NCBI GenBank assembly: GCA_944326905.1
Contig: CALVFU010000005.1
Location: 21,092 to 85,091 of the forward strand
Direction of reading: 5' to 3'
From: Candidatus Gastranaerophilales bacterium
GTDB taxonomy: Bacteria > Cyanobacteriota > Vampirovibrionia > Gastranaerophilales > Gastranaerophilaceae
Length of the DNA stretch: 64,000 nucleotides
The notes under the pieces are model-generated. The model saw nothing but the letters and a program-made list of their open reading frames with translations. It had not been told where the DNA came from and did no database searches. Positions within the stretch are counted from its first letter, which is position 1. Each line of letters starts with the position of its first letter. Of the stretch, positions 34,467 through 43,496 are shown one piece after another. A program made the translations under genes and the position numbers.

Positions 34467-35714
34467 ATGAACAAACCTGAATTATTATTACCGGCTGGTA
34501 ATATAGAAAAACTTGAGTATGCTATTAAATATGGAGCCGATGCCGTTTACCTCGGGGTCGTAGATTTTAGCCTAAGAGCGATGCGCAAAGGAGAGTTAAT
34601 TACTCTTGAGAACCTTAAGTCCGCAATAGAAAAAGCTCACTTACTGGGTGCTAAAGTATATCTTACTCTTAATATTTTTGCATTTAATGACGATATTAAA
34701 AATTTGGAACGCTGCATGGATATAATTGCAGCAAGTAATCCTGATGCAGTTATAGCCTCTGATATGGGAGTAATACGTCTTGTGCAAAAATATATGCCTA
34801 AAACGGCACTTCATATCAGCACCCAAACAAATACCCTGAATTATGAAGCCGTAAAATTTTGGCAGGATTTAGGCGCAGTAAGAACAATTTTGGCGCGCGA
34901 GTTATCAATAAAAGATGTTAAAGAAATCAAAGAAAAAGTCCCAGGTATGGAGTTAGAAGTTTTTGTCCACGGCGCTCAGTGTGTTTCTTTTTCCGGGCGC
35001 TGCCTTTTAAGCGACTATATGACAGGAGGAGAACGGAAAGCTAATCATGGGAATTGTGCACAGGCGTGCAGATGGAGCTATAAGCTTGTTGAAGAAACTC
35101 GACCTGGTGAATATTATGAAATTGAGGAAAATGAAAAAGGAACTCATATTCTTTCAACTAAAGATTTAAATCTTATAAAACATCTTGGTACACTTATTGA
35201 TGCAGGAATTGATTCGTTTAAAATAGAAGGAAGAACTAAAAGTCTTTATTACGTCTCTGCGGTGGCAAAAGCATATAGAGCTGCACTTGATGAAGTAATT
35301 AAAAATCCAAATGCTGATTTAGAAGAATACTGGCAGGAGCTTCTTAAGGTCGGTAATCGCGGATATACAACGGGATTTTATCTTCAAGACGGGTATCCCG
35401 CTGACGGATACAGCTATGATATATCGAAAGGGCTTGCAGGAGCGGACTTCCTTGCGGAAGTGAAGGGGGAGAAAAACGGGTACTTAAAAGTTCTCGTAAA
35501 AAACAAATTCTACAAAAATACTGATGTGGAATTGATTACCCCAAAAGAACAAATTACAACTATGGCGATTGAAATTATTGACCCTGTAAAAAATGAATCG
35601 CTTGAATTTGCAAATACTAATCAAGAACTAATGATAAAATTTTCTAACATGCCTGAAAACTGGGAGTATGGGTTAATTCGTACAGTCGGAATAAAAAGAG
35701 CAGAGGATAATTAA
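34467..35714 (+). CDS. Peptidase U32 family protein (tRNA/rRNA hydroxylation type)
   Basis: 415 residues. The N-terminal half is the U32 barrel (LLLPAGNIEKLEYAIKYGAD, YLTLNIFAFNDD). The conserved signature is LEVFVHGAQCVSFSGRC, followed by NHGNCAQACRW; its four Cys are the iron-sulfur ligands shared by RlhA, TrhP and related proteins. STKDLNLIKHLGTLIDAGID and FKIEGRTKS complete the core. Family members carry out prephenate-dependent hydroxylation of tRNA or rRNA, although they were first described as collagenases; which RNA is modified here is unknown. A YqeG gene follows after three bases. Confidence 0.88.
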   Translation: MNKPELLLPAGNIEKLEYAIKYGADAVYLGVVDFSLRAMRKGELITLENLKSAIEKAHLLGAKVYLTLNIFAFNDDIKNLERCMDIIAASNPDAVIASDMGVIRLVQKYMPKTALHISTQTNTLNYEAVKFWQDLGAVRTILARELSIKDVKEIKEKVPGMELEVFVHGAQCVSFSGRCLLSDYMTGGERKANHGNCAQACRWSYKLVEETRPGEYYEIEENEKGTHILSTKDLNLIKHLGTLIDAGIDSFKIEGRTKSLYYVSAVAKAYRAALDEVIKNPNADLEEYWQELLKVGNRGYTTGFYLQDGYPADGYSYDISKGLAGADFLAEVKGEKNGYLKVLVKNKFYKNTDVELITPKEQITTMAIEIIDPVKNESLEFANTNQELMIKFSNMPENWEYGLIRTVGIKRAEDN

Positions 35715-35717
35715 TAT

Positions 35718-36203
35718 ATGTTTTTAGTACCTGATTATAATTTAAAGAATATCTACGAGATAGACTTTGAGGACTTAAAAGCAAAAGGTATAAAAGCTGT
35801 ACTTTTTGACCTGGATAGTACAATTATGAAATCAAAATCTGGCGAGTATTCTAAAAAAACGAGAGAGTGGCTTTCTAAGATAGAGCGAGAGTTTGTTGTT
35901 GCAGTGTTATCAAATAATTTTAATATTGATTATATAGAGCGAGTACGCTCAATTTCTACATTTGACGTAATAGGTGCTGCTCGGAAACCAAATCCCAAGG
36001 TGCTGCTTGAGTACTTAGCAAATGCAAGAATCCATCCATCGGAAGCTGTAATGGTTGGAGACAGACCGCTTACGGATATCCTGGCAGGTAAAAGGGCGGG
36101 GTGTATGACTATTCTAGTGGACTCAATAAATGCAGAGTATGAGAATTTGCCGACTCGTTTTGTCCGCTGGCTGGAAAGGCTAAGTATTAAGAAATCTGTT
36201 TAG
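35718..36203 (+). CDS. YqeG-family HAD phosphatase
   Basis: 161 residues of the HAD IIIA class. Motif I is FDLDSTIM with the nucleophile and general-acid Asp, motif II VLSNN, motif III Lys in GAARKPNPK, and motif IV MVGDRPLTDILAGKRAG. The group includes YqeG and mitochondrial PGP phosphatase PTPMT1-like GEP4; in cyanobacteria and plants related proteins dephosphorylate phosphatidylglycerophosphate. That function is possible here but not proved. RBS AGAGGATAA. The 3' end overlaps the convergent metallopeptidase-like gene by 17 bases. Confidence 0.85.
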   Translation: MFLVPDYNLKNIYEIDFEDLKAKGIKAVLFDLDSTIMKSKSGEYSKKTREWLSKIEREFVVAVLSNNFNIDYIERVRSISTFDVIGAARKPNPKVLLEYLANARIHPSEAVMVGDRPLTDILAGKRAGCMTILVDSINAEYENLPTRFVRWLERLSIKKSV

Positions 36204-37206
36204 TCTGATTTTGCAGTGCTTCAGCGCTCATACCGGCTATTAGCGGGATTATATCATTGTAATTTTCTCCATTAAATCCGCATGCTGTTTTTCTTGCATT
36301 ATTCCCGGCCGTATACGCTTCCTGTTCTTTTAACAGTGTATATACAGTCATTTCGCGGACTTTATTCTTGAATCCTTCTAGCCCGCCGGCTTCGTCTATA
36401 ATTTTCATTGCAAAAGGGTCTTTTGTTATTTGGAGGTTTGTCATTAATTCTTTTATAAATACTTCAAATCCGGCATTTATATATTCGTTGAATTTTTCTT
36501 TGTTATCATAACCGTTAATTTCCATTATTTTATTTTCATCAATGTCATTCATTGGTGAATTGATAAAGTCGTTATAATCATCAAGTGAATGTATTTCCAG
36601 TTTCTTTTCGCGTGCAATACTAACTAATGCTTTTTGAACAAGAATATCTGTCAGCATATTAGAAATATTTTGCTGGAAAAAATTATAAAAATGTCCTTCT
36701 TTTGTATTTGCATGCTGTATTCTTGTTTCTTTATCTTCTGCATATTGCATTGCATGTATTATTTCATGAACTACATATTCAATAAATGCAAGTTTTGAGT
36801 TCTTGTCACCATAATCAATATTAGGTATAAAAATTTCTAGTTTCTGGAGTTTTCCATTTTTATCGAATACGGGTCTTGTTGCTGCAGCTACTCGTTTTTT
36901 ATTATTCAGCCCAAACTCTGTATAGTCGTCCATGGAAATGATTTTTACATCAACATTTGGTAAATATTTCTTGACAGACTGCTGGATTTTTTGAGCGTTA
37001 ACTTGTTTATTATCAACAAGCCGGATTAATTCATTGCTAAATATTTTAACTTTTGTCTCACGGGGAATATTTTCAATAGGCTCGCGGATAAATACATCAG
37101 GTTCATTTTTGTGCCATATTTTGCCCCGGGTAGATGTAAAGTTTATTGTATTAAGTCTTAAATTATATATAGATTTATAATTATTATTGTAAATTTCTGA
37201 TGACAT
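36187..37206 (-). CDS. HExxH protein, putative zinc metallopeptidase of unknown family
   Basis: 339 residues, no named family recognised. VVHEIIHAMQYAEDKETRIQ contains HExxH with a following acidic/His-rich region, the zinc-site pattern of gluzincins; the third ligand could be in TKEGHFYNFFQ. No signal peptide; the N terminus is polar (IYNLRLNTINFTSTRGK). The rest is mixed alpha/beta with Lys/Asn-rich segments. RBS TAGGGGTTACT. A second, unrelated-looking HExxH protein lies 4 kb away. Peptidase activity is inference from the motif only. Confidence 0.6.
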   Translation of the reverse strand: MSSEIYNNNYKSIYNLRLNTINFTSTRGKIWHKNEPDVFIREPIENIPRETKVKIFSNELIRLVDNKQVNAQKIQQSVKKYLPNVDVKIISMDDYTEFGLNNKKRVAAATRPVFDKNGKLQKLEIFIPNIDYGDKNSKLAFIEYVVHEIIHAMQYAEDKETRIQHANTKEGHFYNFFQQNISNMLTDILVQKALVSIAREKKLEIHSLDDYNDFINSPMNDIDENKIMEINGYDNKEKFNEYINAGFEVFIKELMTNLQITKDPFAMKIIDEAGGLEGFKNKVREMTVYTLLKEQEAYTAGNNARKTACGFNGENYNDIIPLIAGMSAEALQNQTKQIS

Positions 37207-37312
37207 AGTAACCCCTATGCTATACTTATAAAAGTTATTTTTTATTAAAAAATTGACTTTTAAATGTATGGCGGACCGAAATTGTTACAAATATTAATAA
37301 ATTTAATCCGAT

Positions 37313-37624
37313 TTAATATTCAAAGTTTCCTGATAAAAAATTATTTATAATTTCTTTTAAAGCCCCTTTATTTTCGGAATAAAGCACAAGTCCGTGTCTT
37401 GCGTAGATTCTTTTTGCGTGTTTGTCTGCGCTGCCGCAGATTAGAGCTTCAACGCTTTTATCGGCAAGGAATTGAGCTATTATATTATGACCTGCATTAA
37501 TTGTACGGATAAGCTCAGAACTTTTAATGCTGCCGCTTTCGATTTCGTATACTCTGTAAAGTTCAGCATCTTCAAGCCGTTCTTTAACACTTTCATCCTC
37601 ATCGCAGGCTATTGCAATTTTCAT
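37313..37624 (-). CDS. NifX/dinitrogenase iron-molybdenum cofactor-like domain protein
   Basis: 103 residues matching the small NifB/NifX/VnfX-type domain: KIAIACDEDESVKERLEDAE at the start, then NIIAQFLADKSVEALICGSA and a C-terminal helix. In nitrogen fixers such domains bind the metal cofactor; in non-fixers stand-alone copies are of unknown role. No nif gene is present. The start is one base from the end of the bifunctional nuclease gene, with AAGGAG inside that gene, so the two are co-transcribed. Confidence 0.72.
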   Translation of the reverse strand: MKIAIACDEDESVKERLEDAELYRVYEIESGSIKSSELIRTINAGHNIIAQFLADKSVEALICGSADKHAKRIYARHGLVLYSENKGALKEIINNFLSGNFEY

Positions 37625-38131
37625 TTATTGATCAGACTCCTTGTTATTTTTTAGTAATTTTTCAAAGTCAGACGGCTTAATACTTTGTATAAAATCTTTA
37701 AACTCTTGAGCTTCTTCTTCATCTTTTTGAGTGTCGGTTGATACGGAGCCGTCCATAAGTACTTTAGCTGATACAAAGATTGGAGCATCCATTCTCATAG
37801 CAACGGCTATAGCATCACTTGGGCGTGCATCTATTTCAATTTCTTCTCCTTCTTTAGCAAGATAAAGAGTTGCATAATAAGTTTCTTTTTCAACATTGTT
37901 TATTTCAACTCTGTCGAGGGAACAGCCGGTTTTTTCTATAATTGAGCAAATCAAATCGTGGGTCATTGGACGAACCACACCGAGATTTTCAATTTTTCTT
38001 ATAATTGCACTTGCTTCAGCTGAGCCAATCCAGATTGGAAGAGCTTTTCTATTTTCCAAATCATGAAGAACAACTATTGGGGAACCTGTTCTTGTATCAA
38101 GTGCTATACCCATAACTTTCATTTCAATCAT
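37625..38131 (-). CDS. Bifunctional nuclease family protein (DUF151)
   Basis: 168 residues. MKVMGIALDTRTGSPIVVLH, LPIWIGSAEASAI, VRPMTHDLICSIIE and IDARPSDAIAVAMRMDAPIF form the DUF151 domain, whose plant homologue has both DNase and RNase activity. The final 30 residues are acidic and resemble a flexible UvrB/C-like tail. ATG 38131 is chosen, with AAAGGG eight bases before it. The start overlaps the stop of the YibE/F gene by eight bases, indicating coupling. Its cellular role in this organism is unknown. Confidence 0.9.
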   Translation of the reverse strand: MIEMKVMGIALDTRTGSPIVVLHDLENRKALPIWIGSAEASAIIRKIENLGVVRPMTHDLICSIIEKTGCSLDRVEINNVEKETYYATLYLAKEGEEIEIDARPSDAIAVAMRMDAPIFVSAKVLMDGSVSTDTQKDEEEAQEFKDFIQSIKPSDFEKLLKNNKESDQ

Positions 38132-39254
38132 TATTATCACCCTTTATCATGTTATCCAGCTCTATTATATCACGCTTTTTGAGTTTTTCATCAGTAAATT
38201 TAATTAATTTGGCAGAGATTATAGCGGTAATTGGAACGCAAAGAAGCAATGCAATGCTTCCGATTATAGCGGAGGCGATTTCTGTTACGACGGCATTGAG
38301 GTTAAAGAATTTGTATGCATCGATTCCTCCTGCAAGCAGCAGTAGTGTTAGGGAACCGCCCATATAAACCAGGATTAAAGTATTTGCCATCGTGCCTATT
38401 ATATCTCGTCCGACATTCATGCCTGCTTTAAATAAATCTTTAACGGTAAGAGTTTTATTTGTTTGATAAATTTCGTTTACAGTACTTGCAATTGACATTG
38501 CAATATCCATACATGCTCCTAGTGCGGCGATAATTATTACAGAAGCGGTTATTGAGGTGAAATTAAGCTCCGGGTGTGAAGAATAGAGGTATAGAGTTGT
38601 TTCATCGCTAAATCCGGTAAGTTTTGCAAACTTTATTGTAAGAAGAGAGGCAACGCCTGCTATTATTAATGATATTATTGTTCCTGCTGCAGCGGACGTA
38701 CTTTTACTGTTAATTCCTCCGACCAGATACATTGTAACTGCGGTAGATAGAAGACAGACAAGAATTGTACCTGCAAGCGGAGGGGCGCCGGCAAGTATCA
38801 TTGGGCATAGTACAGAAAATATTAATAATACTGTAGTGCCTATTGATATGAGGCTGAATAAACCTTTTTTACCGCCTATTATTAAAACGAGTATACAGAA
38901 TAATCCAGCAAGAAAGAATAATACGTTCATTCTGTAGAGATCAGCAATAAAGTACTCGGTTCCGTTTTCAGACGGCTCTGTATGCAGCAAAAGTTTATCT
39001 TTGAGATGGACATGTATATCATAATATGGATTTGAACCTATGATGTTTTCAAGTTTATAAGTATTCCCTTTATCTTTTCCATTTAAAATCTCTACATCAA
39101 TAATTTGTTTAACTTGCGGGTTGTCTGCCCCAAGAGAAATATCTTCATACTGGATATTGTGAGCTTTGCCAAGAGTAAATACTTCTTCTGCGTTAATAGA
39201 ATTTCCGCATATAAATATTAAAAACAAACTAATTATAATAAATATTTTCTTCAT
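38124..39254 (-). CDS. YibE/F family membrane protein
   Basis: 376 residues with a signal peptide (KKIFIIISLFLIFICGNSINA), a beta-rich extracytoplasmic domain to about residue 110, and then about eight membrane helices, including VLFFLAGLFCILVLIIGGKK and DIAMSIASTVNEIYQTN. The YibE/F family is uncharacterised, probably a transporter or receptor. ATG 39254 follows AGAGGCAGT; a longer frame reaches into ruvB and is rejected. It lies 10 bases after ruvB and overlaps the nuclease gene, so all are one unit. Confidence 0.85.
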   Translation of the reverse strand: MKKIFIIISLFLIFICGNSINAEEVFTLGKAHNIQYEDISLGADNPQVKQIIDVEILNGKDKGNTYKLENIIGSNPYYDIHVHLKDKLLLHTEPSENGTEYFIADLYRMNVLFFLAGLFCILVLIIGGKKGLFSLISIGTTVLLIFSVLCPMILAGAPPLAGTILVCLLSTAVTMYLVGGINSKSTSAAAGTIISLIIAGVASLLTIKFAKLTGFSDETTLYLYSSHPELNFTSITASVIIIAALGACMDIAMSIASTVNEIYQTNKTLTVKDLFKAGMNVGRDIIGTMANTLILVYMGGSLTLLLLAGGIDAYKFFNLNAVVTEIASAIIGSIALLLCVPITAIISAKLIKFTDEKLKKRDIIELDNMIKGDNND

Positions 39255-39264
39255 ACTGCCTCTT

Positions 39265-40329
39265 TTAATCAAATAAACTGCCTTGAATTGCAGCATGTTT
39301 TACACCGAGATGCCTGTAACCCTCGGGCGAAACTTTTCTTCCGCGTGGAGTCCGTTGTAAAAGTCCTGCTTGAAGCAGATATGGCTCACATACATCTTCT
39401 AAAGTTCTTACATCTTCACTCAGGGCGGCTGCAAGCGTTTCTATACCGACAGGTCCTCCGTCATATTTTTCAATAATAAGTTTTAATAGGGCTCTGTCTG
39501 TGGTATCAAGTCCAAATTCGTCAATTTTAAGAATATCAAGGGAAGATTCTGCTACTGTTTCGTTAATTATTCCGTCATATTTAACGATTGCAAAGTCGCT
39601 TACACGTTTTACAAGACGGTTAGCTATACGCGGAGTTCCCCTTGAACGTTTCGCAATAGCTTTTGCTCCTTCATCTGTTATTTCAATATTTAGTATCCCG
39701 GCGGTACGCTTAACTACTTTGGATAATTCTTCAATTGTATAAAATTCAAGCCTTTTTAGAATCCCAAACCTATCTCTTAAGGGGCTTGAAAGTTCTCCGG
39801 CTTTAGTTGTTGCCCCTATTAGTGTAAATTTTGGGAGGGGGATTCTCATTGTCTTAACGGTTTGGCTTTTCCCAGTAGTCATATCAAGCGAAAAGTCTTC
39901 CATTGCAGGATAAAGTATTTCTTCAGAGACTTTATTCATACGGTGGATTTCGTCGATGAATAATATTTCTCCCTCTTTTAATGACATTAGAATTCCAATG
40001 ATGTCACGAGGTCGTTCAAGAGCTGGAGCCGAGGTAATTTTGATAGGTGCGTTCATTTGTTCGGCAATGACGCCGGCGAGAGTTGTTTTGCCTAGACCTG
40101 GAGGTCCGTAAAAAAGCATGTGATCAAGCGGGGTGTTACGTTTTTTTGCTGCTTCGATGCTTATTTTTAGAGTTTCAAGCAGGGTGCTTTGACCGATATA
40201 TTCATCAAAATTTTTTGGGCGGATTGAGTTTTCAAATGTTTTATCGTACTCAATGGAGGCTGATTGTGTTATCGGATTTTTATTTTTTTTCGGCTTATCT
40301 GATTCTATATTATCTGAAAAAATTGCCAT
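39265..40329 (-). CDS. ruvB: Holliday junction branch migration ATPase RuvB
   Basis: 354 residues. The hexameric motor that drives Holliday junctions with RuvA. IRPKNFDEYIGQ opens the AAA+ domain; HMLFYGPPGLGKTTLA is the P-loop, ILFIDEIHRM Walker B, TLIGATTKAGELSSPLRDRF sensor 1 and arginine finger region, and the C-terminal winged helix has YLLQAGLLQRTPRGR. AAGGATA precedes the ATG. ruvA and ruvC are not in the window. The gene is the third in a minus-strand run including YibE/F and the DUF151 nuclease. Confidence 0.97.
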   Translation of the reverse strand: MAIFSDNIESDKPKKNKNPITQSASIEYDKTFENSIRPKNFDEYIGQSTLLETLKISIEAAKKRNTPLDHMLFYGPPGLGKTTLAGVIAEQMNAPIKITSAPALERPRDIIGILMSLKEGEILFIDEIHRMNKVSEEILYPAMEDFSLDMTTGKSQTVKTMRIPLPKFTLIGATTKAGELSSPLRDRFGILKRLEFYTIEELSKVVKRTAGILNIEITDEGAKAIAKRSRGTPRIANRLVKRVSDFAIVKYDGIINETVAESSLDILKIDEFGLDTTDRALLKLIIEKYDGGPVGIETLAAALSEDVRTLEDVCEPYLLQAGLLQRTPRGRKVSPEGYRHLGVKHAAIQGSLFD

Positions 40330-40336
40330 ATTATCC

Positions 40337-40678
40337 TTATCTGGAAGAAAGTGTTACGTGCAGACCTTCCATAATATTATAAAAGTCTTCTTTAGGGAGA
40401 GTAGACATTGATCGCATTGCAAAATTAACTTCCGGCTTTTTGTCGTACCATCGTCTTGCATTTTCACTCTGATATAGCCCTAGGACGCGCTGGAGACCAA
40501 GACTTATTTCTTCATCTTCTTCATCAGTCTTTTTAGCTTCTTCGCGGAGTTCTTTTATTTGCTTGATAATTACTGCCAGGTCTTTTGACAGTGACCTGAT
40601 TGTCCGATTATCTAATCTTTTAAGCAGTTCAAGCGTTTCTTGTGTTTCTTCATGCTCATCATACCAGCGGCGATTCAT
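40337..40678 (-). CDS. Small charged protein of unknown function
   Basis: 113 residues, highly charged and helical (ETQETLELLKRLDNRTIRSL, KQIKELREEAKKTDEEDEEI), beginning MNRRWYDEHEE and repeating RRWYD near residue 75. ATG 40678 has GAGGAGG upstream; an earlier start adds six residues without support. It ends seven bases before ruvB, so they are co-transcribed. No known domain; a cyanobacterial-lineage accessory protein is as far as one can go. Confidence 0.6.
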   Translation of the reverse strand: MNRRWYDEHEETQETLELLKRLDNRTIRSLSKDLAVIIKQIKELREEAKKTDEEDEEISLGLQRVLGLYQSENARRWYDKKPEVNFAMRSMSTLPKEDFYNIMEGLHVTLSSR

Positions 40679-40738
40679 TATTATACTCCTCCTCACTATA
40701 TTATACCTGCCGGCTAAAAGAAGGTCAATTGTGTTAAT

Positions 40739-41893
40739 TTATGCATTAAGAAGAAAACTTCTTGTTTTTGGGAAATATCGTTCAAGATACTCTGTTCTTA
40801 TTGCTAAATCTCCTGCAAAATTTGAGGAGTGATTTACCGCAAAAAGTTCTGCAACGGTTTCTCTCATGCTCATATTTGCAAAACCTTGATTTGTGTTATT
40901 AATAAAGTAAGTTATATGTTCCTTTTGTAAGCTTTCCAGCTCTTTTGCTACTGCAGCAAGCTCTTCATTATAGACTTTCTTAAAATACTCTGCGGCGGAA
41001 TAGGCAGCTTTGCCTGTTTCAGCAGAAAAATCATCAATATGTCCTAGTTCATGTCTAAAAATAAAAACATTATCGCAGGACCGAATTGTTCCCTGAAAAG
41101 TATTAGCATTGCCGCTTAGTGTGAATTCGGTATAGTTAAGTTTTTTGAGTTTTTGACTTATAATTTTTAGTTCATCTGCTGAACATTCTTTAAGCATAGC
41201 TTTAAGCTTCAAAGCGTTTTCAGGAGTATTATTGTCATCAATCAAAGCTTTTAAGTCTATGACAAAATCTTCTTCCCCCTTTGAATTTAGAACTTTTATT
41301 CTGTCTGGCGAATATAAAACCCGGTATTTTTCTCCATTAATTATTGATTCAGCTTCGTTCTCTGAGATAAAGCGATGTTTTATACGGCGTTGTGCTAAAT
41401 CTTTACCGCCTTTTGTAATGTCAACGCGCATTGCCCAGCTTCCATTCGGCAATTTTTTATAGCGTGACTTTGTAATTGTGCCATCTAAGCTATCCATCTC
41501 TTTGTTTATTGATAAAATCCCGGTTTTGCCCTTTTTTATTTCAATAAGCGGCTTTATTGCCCCGTCAGGATAAACAGCATGCCAGTTATGCAGCCCGTCA
41601 ATAGCAGAAGGTGTCAAATATTCTGTTCTTATAACTTTACCTGTTTTATCTTTTATTTGTCTTGTTTCTGTAACAACTTTTGAAAGTTTTTTGGGCGCAT
41701 CAAATTCGTTTATTCTGATTGGTACTATTTCTTTAATTAAATTGTAATCATTGCCGGCTAGCATTACTCGATTCTTATTTACAGAAGTTGCTGCGTCGTC
41801 AAACAATGAAGCAATTTGCTTGCTGTCTATTAATTTATACTCTTTTGCAAGTGTTTTTAATCCGCTTTTTATTGCAGAAATATTAATTCCCAT
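40739..41893 (-). CDS. HELGH protein, putative metallopeptidase
   Basis: 384 residues, not recognised. The C-terminal third has FIFRHELGHIDDFSAETG, with HExxH and an acidic continuation, and further on MRETVAELFAVNHSS, whose Glu is well placed as the third zinc ligand. The N-terminal half has beta-rich segments (HNWHAVYPDGAIKPLIEIKK and GTITKSRYKKLPNGSWAMRV). No signal peptide. GGGG lies upstream of the ATG. It could be a housekeeping protease or an effector-like protein; neither is shown. It is divergent from the AGCS symporter. Confidence 0.6.
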   Translation of the reverse strand: MGINISAIKSGLKTLAKEYKLIDSKQIASLFDDAATSVNKNRVMLAGNDYNLIKEIVPIRINEFDAPKKLSKVVTETRQIKDKTGKVIRTEYLTPSAIDGLHNWHAVYPDGAIKPLIEIKKGKTGILSINKEMDSLDGTITKSRYKKLPNGSWAMRVDITKGGKDLAQRRIKHRFISENEAESIINGEKYRVLYSPDRIKVLNSKGEEDFVIDLKALIDDNNTPENALKLKAMLKECSADELKIISQKLKKLNYTEFTLSGNANTFQGTIRSCDNVFIFRHELGHIDDFSAETGKAAYSAAEYFKKVYNEELAAVAKELESLQKEHITYFINNTNQGFANMSMRETVAELFAVNHSSNFAGDLAIRTEYLERYFPKTRSFLLNA

Positions 41894-42011
41894 AAAATCC
41901 CCGTAAAATGTGTTGTAGTAATATAAAGTTTTAAACTTAAAAAAAATTGCTTATATCATTAAGAAATGTTACTGAGATAAATCTTTTAAAGCTGCGCTGC
42001 TATGTTTATAG

Positions 42012-42017
42012 TATAAT
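42012..42017 (+). promoter_or_regulatory. Consensus -10 of the symporter gene, leaderless geometry
   Basis: TATAAT lies exactly six bases before the ATG at 42024. No Shine-Dalgarno occurs between them and no good -35 is visible at 17 bases. Confidence 0.5.
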
Positions 42018-42023
42018 TCCTAT

Positions 42024-43496
42024 ATGAATTTAGATGCCGCGATAGATAGTATTTTATCCCCTATTGCTGATAAAATTTCAGGGATAATATTTTACTCGGT
42101 AACAATTAAAGGAGTTAAAATAGAACTTCTTGTTGCTCTTCTCATTTTTGCAGCAGTTTATTTTACTTTTAGAACAAGATTTATAGGTTTTTGGGGGATA
42201 AAACATTCAATAGAATTAATAACAAATAATTACAAACATAACGACGGCTATGAAGGTAAAAAACGCGGCGAGTTATCATCATTTCAGGCTTTGTCTGCTA
42301 CAATATCCGCTTCTGCTGGAATAGGTAATGTTGCTGGCTCAGCTGCCGCTGTATCAATCGGCGGACCCGGAGTGATTTTCTGGATGGTTATTGCTGGTAT
42401 TTTATCTATGGCTCTTAAGTTTTCTGAAGTACTTTTAGGTGTTAAATTTAGGCAATTAAATCCAGATAATACTGTCTCAGGCGGTCCTATGTATTATATA
42501 ACCCGAGGCTTAAAAAAAACATTTCTTGCGCCAATTGCCCCGCATCTTGCCAAAATCTATGCCGTTTGCTGTGTGTTTGCAATGATTGGCGGGTGGAATC
42601 TTTTTCAGATAAATGCTATGACTGCTCAAATCACGGAAGTTACTGGGGGGCGGAATAGCTTTTTTGCAAATAACGGATGGATATTAGGAACTATTGTAGC
42701 AGTAATTACCTGGCTTACAATAATCGGCGGGATAAAAGCTATAGGCAAATTTACCTCCAGAGTAACGCCATTGATGTGTTCATTATATGTCATAAGTGCA
42801 GTGATAGTGGTTATTATGAATCTTCATCACCTCTGGGATACAATAGTACTTATTATAACGGAAGCATTTAAGCCGCGAGCTATAGAAGGAGGCGTGTTTG
42901 CTTGTGCGTTGTGGGGATTTAGGCGTGCGATGTTTGCAAATGAGTCAGGGCTTGGTACGGCCTCTATAGCTTTTTCTGCTGTAAATACATCAAAGCCGGT
43001 TAAACAGGCATTTATTTCTATGCTGCAGCCGTTTGTTGATACTGTTATTGTTGGTGTTGCTACTGCATTTGTAATAGTTGTATCAAAAGAGTATCTGAAT
43101 GTTACTGGAATTGCCGGTATAGAATTAACTTCAAAGGCATTTGGAACGGCGTTTCCTTTCTTCCCTGCACTATTAACCATAATGGCAAGCTGCTTTGTTT
43201 TATCAACGATGCTTTGCGGCTCATACTACGGACTTAAGGCGTGGAATTTCTTGTTTGGTAATGAGAGATGGAAAACATCAGTATTTCAGATAATTTACTG
43301 TCTGTTTATTATAGCAGGTTCTGCAATGAATTTTAAAAGCATAATTAATTTGTCAGATGCTGTTACACTATTTTTAGCGGTGCCGAATTTGATTGCGGTC
43401 TTTATGCTCTCAAACGTTATAATGAAAGAATTAAAAAGATATTGTATAAGATATGGGGTAGGAATTTATGGAAAAGACAAAACAAATAAGGCTTGA
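42024..43496 (+). CDS. Sodium:alanine symporter family (AGCS) transporter
   Basis: 490 residues with about eleven membrane helices. FQALSATISASAGIGNVAGSAAAV and GPGVIFWMVIAG are the strongly conserved start of AGCS carriers, and SGGPMYYITRGL, MFANESGLGTASIAFSA and FVDTVIVG are further family motifs. The carrier imports alanine or glycine with sodium. The DNA-repair gene that follows overlaps its 3' end by 29 bases in another frame, an unusually long overlap for genes of unrelated function. Confidence 0.93.
   Translation: MNLDAAIDSILSPIADKISGIIFYSVTIKGVKIELLVALLIFAAVYFTFRTRFIGFWGIKHSIELITNNYKHNDGYEGKKRGELSSFQALSATISASAGIGNVAGSAAAVSIGGPGVIFWMVIAGILSMALKFSEVLLGVKFRQLNPDNTVSGGPMYYITRGLKKTFLAPIAPHLAKIYAVCCVFAMIGGWNLFQINAMTAQITEVTGGRNSFFANNGWILGTIVAVITWLTIIGGIKAIGKFTSRVTPLMCSLYVISAVIVVIMNLHHLWDTIVLIITEAFKPRAIEGGVFACALWGFRRAMFANESGLGTASIAFSAVNTSKPVKQAFISMLQPFVDTVIVGVATAFVIVVSKEYLNVTGIAGIELTSKAFGTAFPFFPALLTIMASCFVLSTMLCGSYYGLKAWNFLFGNERWKTSVFQIIYCLFIIAGSAMNFKSIINLSDAVTLFLAVPNLIAVFMLSNVIMKELKRYCIRYGVGIYGKDKTNKA

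Noticed and set aside
37313..37624. Evidence for nitrogen fixation from the NifX-like gene
   Set aside because: Stand-alone domains of this type are common in non-fixing bacteria and no other nif gene is present.
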